Below the pieces are notes generated by a model, which ran no database searches, was not told the origin of the DNA, and was given only the letters and a program-made list of their open reading frames with translations. From the NCBI GenBank assembly GCA_958510825.1, contig OY294051.1, positions 31,251,667 through 31,315,666 on the forward strand: a stretch of 64,000 bases of DNA. Direction: 5' to 3'. Positions 21,878 to 32,385 of the stretch are shown in pieces. The translations under genes and the position numbers were made by a program. Source of the stretch: Brachypterus glaber (taxonomy: Eukaryota; Arthropoda; Insecta; Coleoptera; Kateretidae). Positions within the stretch are counted from its first letter, which is position 1. Every line of letters starts with the position of its first letter.

Positions 21878-23935
21878 TATATTTATGCGCACTGTATTTT
21901 TTCTTTTCTGTAAAATTGTCAGATTTTTTCTGACAAACAATAAATATTGTTTTTTTTTTCTCAAGCTTTTTCCTTAGGGGCACCGATTACCTCTCTTTCC
22001 CCTATATACCAAAAACCAATTTGAGTTATGTTATTTAAGTTAAGGGGAACCGAACTCTTGACACGAAATTTTTATTATTTATAATGTAATGAAAATAATT
22101 TGTTACGGATGTATGTTATGGGCTTTTTATTTCACTGATAGAAGAATATTCTAAGTAATAACGTAAGTAGGTAATGTCTTGCCTGAAACCACCCCCTTCA
22201 CTTTTTCGGGGCAGGTCTCGTTTCATGTCAAAAGACAGGGTACCGGTTTAGAATTAGGTTATAGTATACAACAATAAATAGTTGTATATGCGCAAACAAC
22301 TATATATTGCATAGAGTACAACAACAAAGAAGCAAACGTTTTCGGTATTTATAAACGAGTGCAGTTGTTTGATTTACAACAACAAACTGTTAACCGATCA
22401 GGTTTTTCTTTGTCGCGCAGAGAGCGAGGTAGGCGTGGCTTGCAAATCCGCAGGTTCGAAATGCCACTCCTTCCTACGTCACGATCCTCGCTTCAAAACA
22501 CAGGCCATTCACCTGACTTGTCCGCCCGGCTGGCTAGCTGAGCCTGGTGTGCGTCGGCTTGTTGCATATTTGGTGTAATGTATTTTAAATTAATTTATGT
22601 GCACATAGAAACTACATATCACATATAATTACATGTACAAGTACATGCTTATCGTTGGGTATACTTATGCAGATAAACATTTTAGACCAAAATGCCTACT
22701 TTCAATATTTTGGTAAAACATTTATTAGAATCAGCTGATTGTCGCCATCTTTATTAATCATCCTTCCTCAAAAAACTATTATAGTGACAACAACGTTGTT
22801 GTATCATTAAATAATATGAATCTACAATTTTAATAGTGTATTTAATATACCTAACATTATAATGTTTTAGAATAATCGTAAAAATGGTATTATATACCTC
22901 AAAGTTGTTACAACAACGTTTGATTGTGCTATTTTTATATTTTATATCAGTTTAGGGCGTGTAGGAATTTTAATAAAGTTCAATGGTAATTTTTACCAAA
23001 AAATTCTCCCTGTGTATTGTCAGTATACAAAAAAAAGCAGGTCTGAATTTAAAAGTGGAAAAAGGTCTATCATTCTAATATAAGCACCCATTTATTTCAT
23101 AAGACAAAAAGAAGTACTAGTTTGTTGCCAAGTTTTATTACCGTGACGTTAATAATACTCTTATAATTAATTTGATTTAATGTAGTTTTGCAGATATTTT
23201 TTAGGTTTAAAAGTCAGGTTTACTGCATTATTAATACGGCAATTAACTAAAGTTTCAGTTAAGTTTAAAAGGTTAGTCAGGGGTTACTTTTACAAGGGCA
23301 GAAAGGTATTTACAGGATCAACCTGCAATTTATTTTATTTATCTACTCTACTCCTTCTTTAAAATAGTCCAGATAAAATATTGTACTAATAAGGTGGGTG
23401 AGTCAATTATTGCCATGTTCCCAATATTGTCACCTCCTCTTTCGGGGACACAGTCGGCAAATTTGATCTCCACAACCCCTCACCCACGACAAAAAGGTCG
23501 GAACGCCCCTGTTAATATTATAGGTGTATAACGGGTTGCGTTGGTCCACTTTGGCTCCACCGTAAATTACGCGGGATACGTCTAGTGCGGTTACTAACCA
23601 CTGGTTAGTACTATAGTCAATAAAATTAGTATGTATAAGCTTGTTAAAAATTCTTTGTATGATTTTACTGCCCAAATGGTAAGTAGTTCATGATGAAATT
23701 GACTTTATGTCGGATAAAACTTTATTGCCTTTCATAAAAATAACCTAATAAAAACTTAGTTTTTAATGACATTTCCATAAAAAAGTATATTTTGTTAGTA
23801 AACTGCTGAGAATTTATGTGTTACACCCAAAAGTAGTGGCATTAAATTAAGCTTTCTTTAAATCTAAAATATCTGTCTCGGATCAGCGAGAGGTCTTTCT
23901 CCCAAACGAAAATACAATAATTAATAGATTTTTTT
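21878..23935. other. Mixed unassigned sequence with two GC-richer islands
   Basis: The island at 22420-22560 has an AGCGAGGTAGGCGTGG / CCACTCCTTCCTACGTC partial fold, and GGTTCGAAATGCC resembling a Pol III B box. The island at 23430-23600 is open on the minus strand for 81 codons (MGSKIIQRIFNKLIHTNFID at its start) but matches no family I know. Neither is called as a gene. Confidence 0.3.
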
Positions 23936-24126
23936 TATACGTTTTTGTGGTTGGTGAATCCGAATCTGGGGTTGGTTTGCTTCGGTCAGATTGTATTTCG
24001 TTCCCAGCCTCAAAAAAGTGATGAAAGTTAAAAAATTTCATCGCTTTTTTGAGGTTAGAAACGAAATGCGACCTGGCCGAGTCAAACCAACCCCAGAATC
24101 GGAACTAGCGACCCCAAAAACGTATA
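23936..24126. mobile_element. Palindromic MITE-like element, 191 bp
   Basis: Outer pair TATACGTTTTTG; inner arms ATTCnGAATCTGGGGTTGGT-like, ATTTCGTT and CCTCAAAAAAGTGATGAAA. They are complementary to 24040-24126 with scattered mismatches around a loop at 24027-24035. Confidence 0.75.
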
Positions 24127-24880
24127 GAAATATTTGTTTTGTCTGGGGAATCGGACCTTTTTTTTGTGTGCCTGTGTAATTAATAATTATGTTTAAAACA
24201 TGTACAAAACCTAAACCACCCCAGATAATATTTTTCATAAATATATGGCGATAAAAAGCAAATAAAAAACACATTTCAGAAATTAAGACTTAAAACTACT
24301 TCCCAAAATGTGATTTCTTTGAGCTTGACAAAATATGACCTTGAACTGTAATTTTGACAGGTCGATTGGCCATGTTGCAAAAAGCACCAATACCAAAAAA
24401 CACCCATACCAGATTTTATGTTCCTATGTCGAATTTGTTTTCAGCTAAAAAGTTAATTTGCTGAAAGTTATTCTGTAAGATAGTTTTTCAATCACCCTCT
24501 AGTTTTGCTCTCATTTCTACATCACCCGGTATAATTCTTAAGAGAAACTAATTAACGCGCATTATGATTTAAATTTCAATAAAAACTTACCAAGTAGCTC
24601 TTATTGTTAAAAATTTAATTAAACAGAGTTTGCTAATAAAATTCTCAAGTGTTTTTCGCGAGCAGTTATCTTTTGAGGGAAAAGCCGAGGAAAATCCGAA
24701 GTGATAAATTTCGATGAAGGGGAACAAAACGTCATGTTAATGATCCAATTAGGGCCACTAGCTGTTTCAGACTTTCCAACACTTTCCGAAGACATTGAAC
24801 AGAATCACTTTTGACATTTTAATTTTTTAAATTGAAAAATAGTATCACATAAATTTTACAAAAATTAGTAATATCATAAG
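24127..24880. other. Unassigned AT-rich sequence
   Basis: No gene recognised. Confidence 0.35.
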
Positions 24881-25043
24881 TGATACTAGGTTAGGTATCG
24901 GTGGTTTTTTTCATAAATTTTACGAATATTAATCCAAATGACGAAAATGCAACGACTGCTTTAGCAGGAGTTGCATTTTCCAAAAATTGGGAATAATATG
25001 AGTAAAATTTGAAAAAAAAACACCGGTACCTAACCTAGTATCA
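24881..25043. mobile_element. Palindromic MITE, 163 bp
   Basis: TGATACTAGGTTAGGTA(T/C)CGGTG at the left is complementary to CACCGGTACCTAACCTAGTATCA at the right. The interior also pairs (TTTTACGAATATT / AATATGAGTAAAA and GCAACGACTGC / GCAGGAGTTGC). Confidence 0.8.
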
Positions 25044-25640
25044 CGAATTGATATTTAGGGAGAGAATATAATTTATATTTAATACACACACCTCTTAATT
25101 ATAACGTATTAATACACAAATAAATTATATTTTATAAATTAAAAAGCAAAAAATAAGCACGATTTTAGATTAGATAAAAGAGGGGTAAAAAAACCATCGT
25201 AGGGGGTAAGGTATTTTCACTTATCGGTACAGCATACTACATATATCTAAATTGTATTCTCACATGAAGATAATAAAAAATTATATTCTCGCCTTGTGAT
25301 CAAATGGACACATTTGGTGACATCACACTCTTATTAATAACAAAATTATGATGAATTTAAACAATCAAAAATAACACTGGCATTTATATTGTTTGACACA
25401 CGGTTCTAAAGCTACGGAAAGAATGCGGCAAAAAATTATACTTGAATATAAAATCTAACTACGCACACGTTTATACTGAACTCACTTTAATCAGAGAGTT
25501 TTTTGTCGGTGTTCTGTGATTTTTTGCACCTACCTCTCCCTTTCGTGATGGATTTCTTACCGTGTGACAGACTATAGCATAACACTAAACTAAGTCTGGA
25601 CTTAAGCGATACAATAAAAATGCAATAAAAAGAAGTATAG
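25044..25640. other. Unassigned AT-rich sequence
   Basis: Nothing recognisable. Confidence 0.35.
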
Positions 25641-25650
25641 TCTGGAAAAC

Positions 25651-25925
25651 GTTTGGAATACATATTCTACACTTGTGGGATCGTCAGCCCAGCCTGCGGA
25701 TCGTCTCAGTTTCCAGTCGTGTAGAATATGCGTTATTCCAAACTTGTTACAGAACATACGGTTCTGTACGGGTAACTTTCCCCGTACAGAAAGTAAGTTA
25801 CGTTCGTTATCGGCCTCAGGCTCGGTCTGGACCGAGGTGGAAACTGTTTCATTTCCTGAGGGAAAGTTAGCAAACCAAGGAGCGCAGCTCCGAGGTATGC
25901 TAATTCCCGAAGGACAACTGAAATG
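25651..25925. repeat. GC-richer hairpin cluster
   Basis: A first hairpin pairs GTTTGGAATA and ATATTCTACAC (25651-25675) with GTGTAGAATAT and TATTCCAAAC (25720-25743). A second pairs TTCTGTACGGG with CCCGTACAGAA (25760-25790). Further small stems follow (CTCGGTCTGGACCGAG; GGAGCGCAGCTCC). Two overlapping ORFs exist but look incidental. It may be a structured repeat or a SINE-like relic. Confidence 0.45.
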
Positions 25926-26075
25926 TTAAACCGAGGTTAGTATACTATTTTATTCAAAATCATACCTGTTTTATTTATATTACTTGCCTGCTTTCCCGCT
26001 ACCAAAAACTATTTAAATTTTAATGCCATATTGAAAAGTTGCATGGAGTTTGTTACAAATGTTGCTTTTTGAATA

Positions 26076-26868
26076 TACACGGTGTATTTGAAATAGGGTC
26101 GGAAATTTTAACTGTTGATTCTACATCATAAAATATGACAAAAAGTTCCTATAAACATATGTCTAAAAATGCGTCATAAGGGAGCTACGCCCCTTTGAAA
26201 GTGGCTAAAAAACTCGGTTTTTATTTAATAACTCAGGAACCCTGTGAGATATATCAACGAGGTTTTGCACGTCAACTAATGCTACCAAGGCCCGTTTTTA
26301 TGTGTTATTTTCATGTACTTATTTCAACCAGGGGTGTGCGAAACGGGGAGGGCTTATCAGTTTTTTGTCCCAAACTTTTTTCTGTGTAACTTTTTTGCAA
26401 TTTTATTTTTGAAATATGATTCCTCAGGTCAAAATACATAAAATAGGTACTCTTATTGTAATACTGTAGGATTAACCGTTTTCGTGAAAAATTCATTTGA
26501 AGGTGAAATTCTACGGTTCGAGGACGAAAAATTAAATACTAAAATGTTGAAAACCAAAATTTTAATGATACAGGGCGAATGTACATTAAAAACTAGGAAA
26601 AAAACCTCATATACAGGTACTTCCAAACATCAATCCTAATGGAGCTATGGTCTCCTAAATATGCACCATTTTTAAAGCGCTATGGTAGCTTTAAAATCGT
26701 TTTTTCGACCTACATGTATGGAAACTTTTTTTCTTAGTTTTTGATGTAGAATAACATTGCATCATTAAAATTTTGGTTTTCAACATATTAGTATTTAATT
26801 TTTCGTTCTCGAACCGTGGAATTTCACCTTCAAATGAATTTTTCTCGAAAACGGTTAATCCTACAGTA
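26076..26868. mobile_element. Family A palindrome, right-truncated copy (A2)
   Basis: It starts TACACGGTGTATTTGAAATA exactly like A1 and follows the whole left arm and centre. It stops in the right arm at AATCCTACAGTA, after which sequence of a different element begins. The distal ~320 bp of the right arm is missing. Confidence 0.85.
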
Positions 26869-27020
26869 CTACTTGGGATATATCTCCAGGTCTTGGGTAT
26901 ACCTGTTCTAGATATTGTAGCCTTTTGCGAGCAATGGCCTCGCAGAAGCACATAATGTGTTCGGCCGTTTCTGGTGCTTCTGAGCATAGACGGCAAATGT
27001 CGATTTCAGACTTTCCCATT
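26869..27020 (-). pseudogene. C-terminal zinc knuckle of a non-LTR retrotransposon ORF2
   Basis: On the minus strand the frame reads GKSEIDICRLCSEAPETAEH, then IMCFCEAIARKRL and PRPGDIS. The C-x2-C-x8-H-x4-C pattern followed by a basic A-R-K-R segment is the usual C-terminal motif of Jockey, I and R1-type ORF2 proteins. Only about 50 residues survive. The fragment abuts the broken right arm of A2, so one of them probably interrupted the other. Confidence 0.7.
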
Positions 27021-27895
27021 TTTTTAAGATGATATCAAATGGAATACGGATACGGAAATACCATTTTTTTTAGATATGCATCAGGAGTATCTGTCCTTAA
27101 GCTTTAACAAATTTCATCGACATTAGTCGGCATACGGCAATTATTCGGTTAGACATACGGTATATTATATAATATAAATTTAGGCTTTAAAGCTTTATCG
27201 ATTGATCATAAGAGTATCTACATAATGAATATACTAAAGAAACCAAGAAATGAGCCGTTATTTGAATTTGAAGAATTTAAAACCCTATTCTAAAGCTAAT
27301 TTCATGCTTGGGCGATTTACTGAAACCATACCTATATAGCCAGATGTCATTCTAATCACTTTTAAGTCCCGCTTCTCACTGGAAACGCGAACATTAATGT
27401 CAAAATATTATTGAAGCTAAATATATATTCTTGGTTTCTGGTGCCTGAATTAATTGGCAATGTGAAAAAAAAAATTGCAGAAGCAATTCTTTAAATTTTT
27501 TATTTTGTTACATTACGTTTCATGTATTATATTGTATTTTAAAATGCCTACCAACTTAATTTCGCGTTCCAGCACCCTGCAGGAGTTTATTGAATCGAAA
27601 GTTTCCTTTTCACTGGCTCAATTTAAATATTTATTATCGAAAAGATTTTGATTAATTCTGTAAAGTTTTAGAGTATATATACACTGTATATTATACAGTG
27701 TGTTTCATAATATTATGTTAATGATGGTTTTTACATATTATTGTTATTAAATAAGAAATATTTAATAAATTTTAATGTTTGACATAGAGATTTGGCTAAA
27801 AATTTAAAGTCTATGGGATTGTTTTTGTTGACGGACTTTTGTAAAGTTGTCTAGAATCGTATATGCACTTAGGTATGAGAATGTTCGATTTTGGA
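27021..27895. other. AT-rich DNA without recognisable gene
   Basis: No gene seen. A small palindrome (ACACTGTATATTATACAGTGT) is at 27680-27700. Confidence 0.4.
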
Positions 27896-28030
27896 CAAAC
27901 TTTACGGGGTTCGAAGTAAACGCTGTAAAGCTGCGAGGTTGCCTTGAGTTTCATTAATTTTTATAAAAATTGCAAATTTTTTGACTGCATCAAATAGCTT
28001 TTCTAGAGTAAAGAAATCGTTACATGCCAA
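27896..28030 (-). pseudogene. Non-LTR RT relic around catalytic motif A
   Basis: The minus frame reads LACNDFFTLEKLFDAVKKF, resembling the FFDLEKAFDAV motif A of non-LTR reverse transcriptases. The first aspartate is changed (FFT for FFD), so this piece could not be active. The fragments at 29655 and 30150 come from the same region of a related RT. The match ends at 28030, where family I4 sequence begins. Confidence 0.55.
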
Positions 28031-28035
28031 CAATA

Positions 28036-28312
28036 TAATAAACTTTTTTATTCGATTGATTCTAAAAGAGACACTTTTTGTTCATGTTTTACGGGCGAAA
28101 AGTTTAACTTTGTGGCCCTAGGGTCAAAAAGTTTTCTCGCCCGCTAACTAAAACTTGTTATTTTTAAGCTTTTTAAAATAAGACGCTTTACCTTTACTGT
28201 AATATTTATAAAGAAATATGACCTTTAGGTCACTTTTGATCTTAAACTAACTGTTCTTTTTGACCAGATACAGTTATTATAATCATTTCATACAAAATAA
28301 AAAGTTCTTCTA
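28036..28312 (+). repeat. Family I4 copy
   Basis: It matches 39445-39719 in reverse orientation over its full length. Landmarks are ATTCGATTGATTCTAAAAG, GGCCCTAGGG, CGCTAACTAAAACTTGTTA, GACCAGATACAGTTATTATA and ATTTCATACAAAATAAAA. No ORF is shared. Confidence 0.75.
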
Positions 28313-29183
28313 TAACATAACCTCAAAATATATGTTAACTGATTAATCAGTATTCATCCACTAAAACAAATTAAAAACACAAAATTTCAATTGTAAAATC
28401 AATTTTAATATTTATAATATTCATAGAACGGTTTCAGAAGTATTACTATTTTCATAACAGACACATTTTAACAGAAATTAATCACCAGACTATAGCTTTT
28501 TTCATTTTAGAAAATTTGAAATTGAAACCCCACGCAAAAGAAACGATTCAATTGTTTTTTTAGCGATTTGATTGGATAGCAATTTGTCATGGATAACTAG
28601 ATAAGTAATAAGACACTAAAAAGAAATACTTTTTGCAATTTAAAATTAGTTATATTTTAATTATTTATTATAATTAGTAAAAATCGAATAAAAAATATTG
28701 TATAATACACGGGCAAACAGTTAAATTTCGATTTCGTAGGTTTATTACCCTCGGCCGGCCCTCGGCTTCTAAAAACCTACACAATCGAAAAACTTAACTT
28801 TTTGCCCTTGTATTATAAATAACTATTTTCAGAGTCACCAATTTGGTGCCCTACAAAAATGATGAATTTAATTTCATGATTTATATTTTTTTAATTCTCT
28901 AAATTTAAATTTAAATATTGTTATAATTCCACATATTATTATATGTTTTTATTTATTTTTTAAATTAAACTTTTATTTTTGTTTTCATATAAAGAACATG
29001 TTTCCTTTATTTTCTTATACAAATATTCTTTTGGAGTATAATTTATATACGTCAAATACATTTTTAACAAATGTAAAACCCACTACATGTTGCTACAGGT
29101 ACATTTTATCATTTTAAAAAGACAAACCATAGATAAGTTTCTCTTTATAAAATTTAATACTTCGAACGCGTTCGAACGAATTG
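28313..29183. other. AT-rich DNA; I4-like end at 28720-28850
   Basis: The segment at 28720-28850 has inverted words (TTCGATTTCGTAGGTTT / AAACCTACACAATCGAA) around CGGCCGGCC, then TTGTATTATAAATAACT, which is also found at 47994-48011. The rest is featureless. Confidence 0.4.
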
Positions 29184-29656
29184 GCATTATAACATCTCTA
29201 TTCCACCTTTCTCTATTCCAAACATCTCTATTCCACATTTCTCTATTCCAAACATCTCTATTCCACATTTCTCTATTCCATAACATCTCTATTCCACACT
29301 ACTCTACTCTGCACTACGTACTTGCCTAATATCTAAAGATAATTTTTCCTTAGCGGAACAAAAACGTTAAAATTTGTGTTCGCGCTCTATAATTTAAAAA
29401 CCCTGTATAAATATTGTCATTAACATTGCAGACATATCTTTTGACACATGTTCCAGCATATAATAATTAACAAAAATCAAAAATACTAATTACATACTAA
29501 TAAATGCAAAGACTTTGTTACGCTAAGGAAAAATTATATTAAGCAAGTACGTAGTGCAGAGTAGAGTAGTGTGGAATAGAGATGTTATGGAATAGAGAAA
29601 TGTGGAATAGAGATGTTTGGAATAGAGAAATGTGGAATATAGATGTTAAAATGCCG
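29184..29656. mobile_element. Foldback element with 30 bp minisatellite in each arm
   Basis: The left arm holds four units of AACATCTCTATTCCACATTT with CTCTATTCCA (30 bp; 29191-29311), then CACTACTCTACTCTGCACTA and CGTACTTGC. The right arm (29525-29648) is the complement: GCAAGTACGTAGTGCAGAGT, then GGAATAGAGATGTTATGG units. Outermost pairs are GGCATTATAACATC / GATGTTAAAATGCC. Foldback elements often carry subterminal minisatellites. The ORFs read from it (repeats of MWNRDVWNRE) are by-products. Confidence 0.8.
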
Positions 29657-29835
29657 CTCAACGAATTGAGCCAATTAACTGCATCAAACGCTTGTTCTAG
29701 ATCAAAGAAAATATTTCATGCAATTGCAATAACTTTTTCTAGGCTTTGCTCTTAAATTATCTTGCTTGTGTCTTTTTTTTTGTTTTTTCTAAACCAAAAT
29801 CACATGTGTTTAGCTAAAAAATCAAGAATTAACTA
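29657..29835 (-). pseudogene. Non-LTR RT relic (GFRK to motif A)
   Basis: The minus strand reads GFRKNKKKDTSKII, then after a frame change FLDLEQAFDAVNWL. GFRKnkST...I and FFDLEqAFDAV are consecutive landmarks of the RT fingers-palm region, at the expected spacing of about 40 residues. An in-frame stop and a frameshift lie between them. It sits directly beside the foldback element at 29184-29656. Confidence 0.65.
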
Positions 29836-29978
29836 TCTTGACTCATATTTTTGTCATTCTTTTCGTTTAAAGAATATTATTAAACTTTTTTTATAGACCG
29901 GATTTATTTATCTTTTTTAGAAATAATATAAAATAATAATTTAAAAATACTTATATTTTTTTACATAAAAACACGTTT
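29836..29978. other. AT-rich spacer
   Basis: Nothing recognisable. Confidence 0.35.
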
Positions 29979-30130
29979 GGGAACGTTCAAGTATTACGTA
30001 ACGCTCCTGGGGGGGTGGGGGTCATTTCGGAGTGTTACGCCCATGTTAATGGTATAGAAAAATAGCATTACAGGGGAAGTGGGGTTCCAAAATTATCAAA
30101 ATTTGCGTTACGTGTTACTTGAACGTTCCC
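29979..30130. mobile_element. Palindromic MITE family M, 152 bp
   Basis: GGGAACGTTCAAGTATTACG at the left is complementary, with small differences, to the right end (CGTGTTACTTGAACGTTCCC). The interior is GC-rich (CTGGGGGGGTGGGGG). A 42 bp piece of the same family is at 34399-34440. Confidence 0.85.
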
Positions 30131-30149
30131 TTTCTTTTATTTTCTTTTT

Positions 30150-30262
30150 TTGTCAAAGAAATCATTACATGCAAGCTTTTGCCTTGCTTGTGACTTTGTT
30201 TTTTCTTCTACACAAATACAAAATCATCCTGTTAGGCAATTTTCTTTGATAAATTCCGTAGA
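30150..30262 (-). pseudogene. Non-LTR RT relic upstream of motif A
   Basis: The minus strand reads EFIKENCLTG, stop, FCICVEEKTKSQARQKLACN and DFFD. This corresponds to the L-T-..-FGFRK..STsqA...FFD stretch of RT. It ends just where the fragments at 27896 and 29657 have motif A, so it overlaps them in protein coordinates and is a separate copy of the same family. The central GFRK is eroded. Confidence 0.45.
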
Positions 30263-30284
30263 CAATTTATACAGTAAAATCTAT

Positions 30285-30450
30285 TAGGTGTCTGTCTGTC
30301 TGTCTGCCTGCCTGTCTGTTTGTCTGCCTGTCTGTTTGCCTGTCTGCCTGTCTGTCTGCCTGTTTGTCTGTATGCGCTTCCAGAAGTTTTTTCATACTTC
30401 TCAAACAGCTGGAAATCAGAAACTTGGCATGCACGTCAGAAAACTGGGTC
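30285..30450 (+). repeat. (GTCT/GCCT)n tract with family I3 flank
   Basis: A tract of TGTC, TGCC and TGTT tetramers runs 30288-30372. It is followed by AGAAACTTGGCATGCACGT, the counterpart of the GACTTGAAATTTGGCATAC block that follows the GTCTGTC tracts at 9001 and 63243. The leucine/cysteine-rich ORF here is a by-product. Confidence 0.65.
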
Positions 30451-30623
30451 TGCTGATAAGAAAAGTATTATATCCCAAAAAAAAAAATTAATAGGGAAGA
30501 TTTTTTTTTACAAAAACCTAGCGAATGCGCCACCATTGAAAACTAAGCGGGCTTAATTATGAGCTTTCCTTATGAATAACAGGCTAAACGGCTAGTATAA
30601 TATATTGTTTATTGACAATATTA
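30451..30623. other. Short unassigned sequence
   Basis: No feature seen. Confidence 0.3.
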
Positions 30624-30625
30624 TA

Positions 30626-31230
30626 CAGAGCGGTCCAAAAGTCACCCCCCCCTCTTAACTTTTGAACCAGTTGAGATATCGACTTCAAATTTGAAACTTT
30701 TAAATAAGACAACTTAAACTATCTTTTAGCATATACTTAATACTTTCAGCTCCTAAAATGTGGGCAGGGGGGCATGGGGGCACATTTTTTTAAATGGAAA
30801 GGGGGGTCGTGTAATACATCATTTTAAAGCTTATAAAATTCTCCATTTAACTCTATATTTTTAAATAAAAAAAAAACATTTTTTTTGGGTTTAAAATGGG
30901 GTTGAAAATGGGTATTAATGTCAAAATTCCTCTAAAAAAAACAAATAATTTTTTAAAAATGCCTAATTTCATCATAAAAAAATGTTAATTATACTTTTAA
31001 ACTAATTTTAGTTGACATAAATAAAAATTTATAAAAAAAACTTAAAAAATCGAATGTTTTAGCACAAAAAATTGATTAATCAAAACCTTAAAAAACATTT
31101 TTAAAAATTTTAAAAATTTTAGTTTAAATAGAGAATTTTATAAGCTTTAAAATGATGTATCACACGACCCGCCTTTCCATTTAAAAAAATGTTCCCCCAT
31201 GCCCCCCTGCCCACATTTTGGACCGCACTG
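30626..31230. mobile_element. Mariner-like palindromic element (family P), 605 bp
   Basis: TA at 30624-30625 and 31231-31232 bracket ends CAGAGCGGTCCAAAAGTC and (complement) CAGTGCGGTCCAAAA. The arms pair through CCCACATTTT, the GGGGGGCATGGGGG tract, TCGTGTAATACATCATTTTA and AAGCTTATAAAATTCTC. The right arm lacks about 120 bp between the terminus and GGGCAGG. CAGTGnGGTCCAAAA with TA is a mariner-type terminus. A second copy is at 51195. Confidence 0.85.
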
Positions 31231-31232
31231 TA

Positions 31233-31570
31233 TATATGTATTAATACTGTCCATTAGTATTAATATTAATATTGTCTATTAGTATTAATATTTTCGATGT
31301 CACTATGTATACAAGTGATGATTTCATTCAGAACCCATAGGGGCGTAAAGTTATTTGATTTGATTGAGACAAGTATTGCGGTTCCGAATTTCGAAACTTA
31401 ATATCAAGATAGGGCACAGGGAACAATGTAAATCGATGGCAAAACACGTTGATTTCAAATTGAAATTTAATCTGTACAATACACTCAGAGAAAAATCGTT
31501 GTAAAATCAAACAAAAGTCATATGATTTATATTTATTTTTTTATATTTTATTTCATGAATGTTATTCTAC
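31233..31570. other. AT-rich sequence
   Basis: Short TTAGTATTAATATT repeats at 31253-31292; nothing else recognised. Confidence 0.35.
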
Positions 31571-31574
31571 AAAA

Positions 31575-31628
31575 GCATGGAGAGCCCCAAATAAGTTACA
31601 AAACTTGTGCTAGGGGCTCTCCATTAAT
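31575..31628 (+). repeat. Hairpin repeat family H copy
   Basis: CATGGAGAGCCCCAAATAAG pairs with CTTGTGCTAGGGGCTCTCC. It matches the reverse strand of 10868-10915 with compensating stem changes (GAGAGCCCC against GGGAGTCCC), so the stem is preserved while the sequence drifts. Confidence 0.6.
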
Positions 31629-32381
31629 TTTGACAAGACAAGTGCCATTTAAAATTTCCGCAAAACTGGTCTATTCTCGTCTATTCTTTTCTTCATTTCT
31701 GATGAATCTGAGAGAGTTTTCTGAATCCTTGATGTTCATTTAATTTTATATGATAACTTCCAGTCTTTTACAATCAATTTTGACGTTGATAAAATTTTAA
31801 AATTTAAAAGAAAACCAATATGTTTTTGCTCCGACAGTGTTTTTTGTTAATTCAAAAAGATATTTTTAAATTTTATAAGCCATTGTAAAAATAAAAATAT
31901 TCATTGTAATTTGAAAAATGTTTCTCTCTTAAATAATTTAAACTTGTAAATGATGCGAATACAAAAACTGGTTATTTTAAAAAGAAGTCTTTTAATATAT
32001 TGATAGTTTTCAACAATATAAAGGGAAATATTAAAATTTTATTAAGAAAACATTAAAATAAGAAAGTAAGGGACAATACTTTTACTTTAAAGTGAAAATC
32101 GGTTTGGTGTAAAAATTATTTTTTTAAATTAATATTGTTCATAACTAAAACGTAAAGTTTTTACTTTTAATATTTTATTTTTTTTTAATTAAAATAATTT
32201 CTTATTGATTTTACAAGATGGGATTGGGAGTGTTGCCAAGCTATTTTCTATTTGTTGTAGACAATTTTTGCTAATTTAATTTCATTTGCAAATTACTTTT
32301 GGAATAATGACCAGGGTTTCAAAAATCAAGACAAGAGTGTTAAGTATTTAAAAAATCAAGTCAAGGCAAGAGTTGGAAATC
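31629..32381. other. AT-rich DNA without recognisable gene
   Basis: No gene or repeat structure recognised. Confidence 0.35.
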
Positions 32382-32385
32382 TTAA

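Noticed and set aside
22445..22470. Pol III B-box-like GGTTCGAAATGCC in a GC-rich island, possible SINE
   Set aside because: No convincing A box, tail or second copy in the window.
26691..26996. 101-codon ORF on the minus strand
   Set aside because: It crosses from a retrotransposon zinc-knuckle fragment (in the wrong frame) into the family A palindrome.
29083..29329. ORFs with repeated NRDVWNREMW or HISLFQTSLF
   Set aside because: Frames across the 30 bp minisatellite arm of a foldback element.
30288..30556. Cys/Leu/Val-rich ORFs resembling a signal peptide or toxin precursor
   Set aside because: They read through a (GTCT/GCCT)n tract of family I3; composition follows the tetramers.
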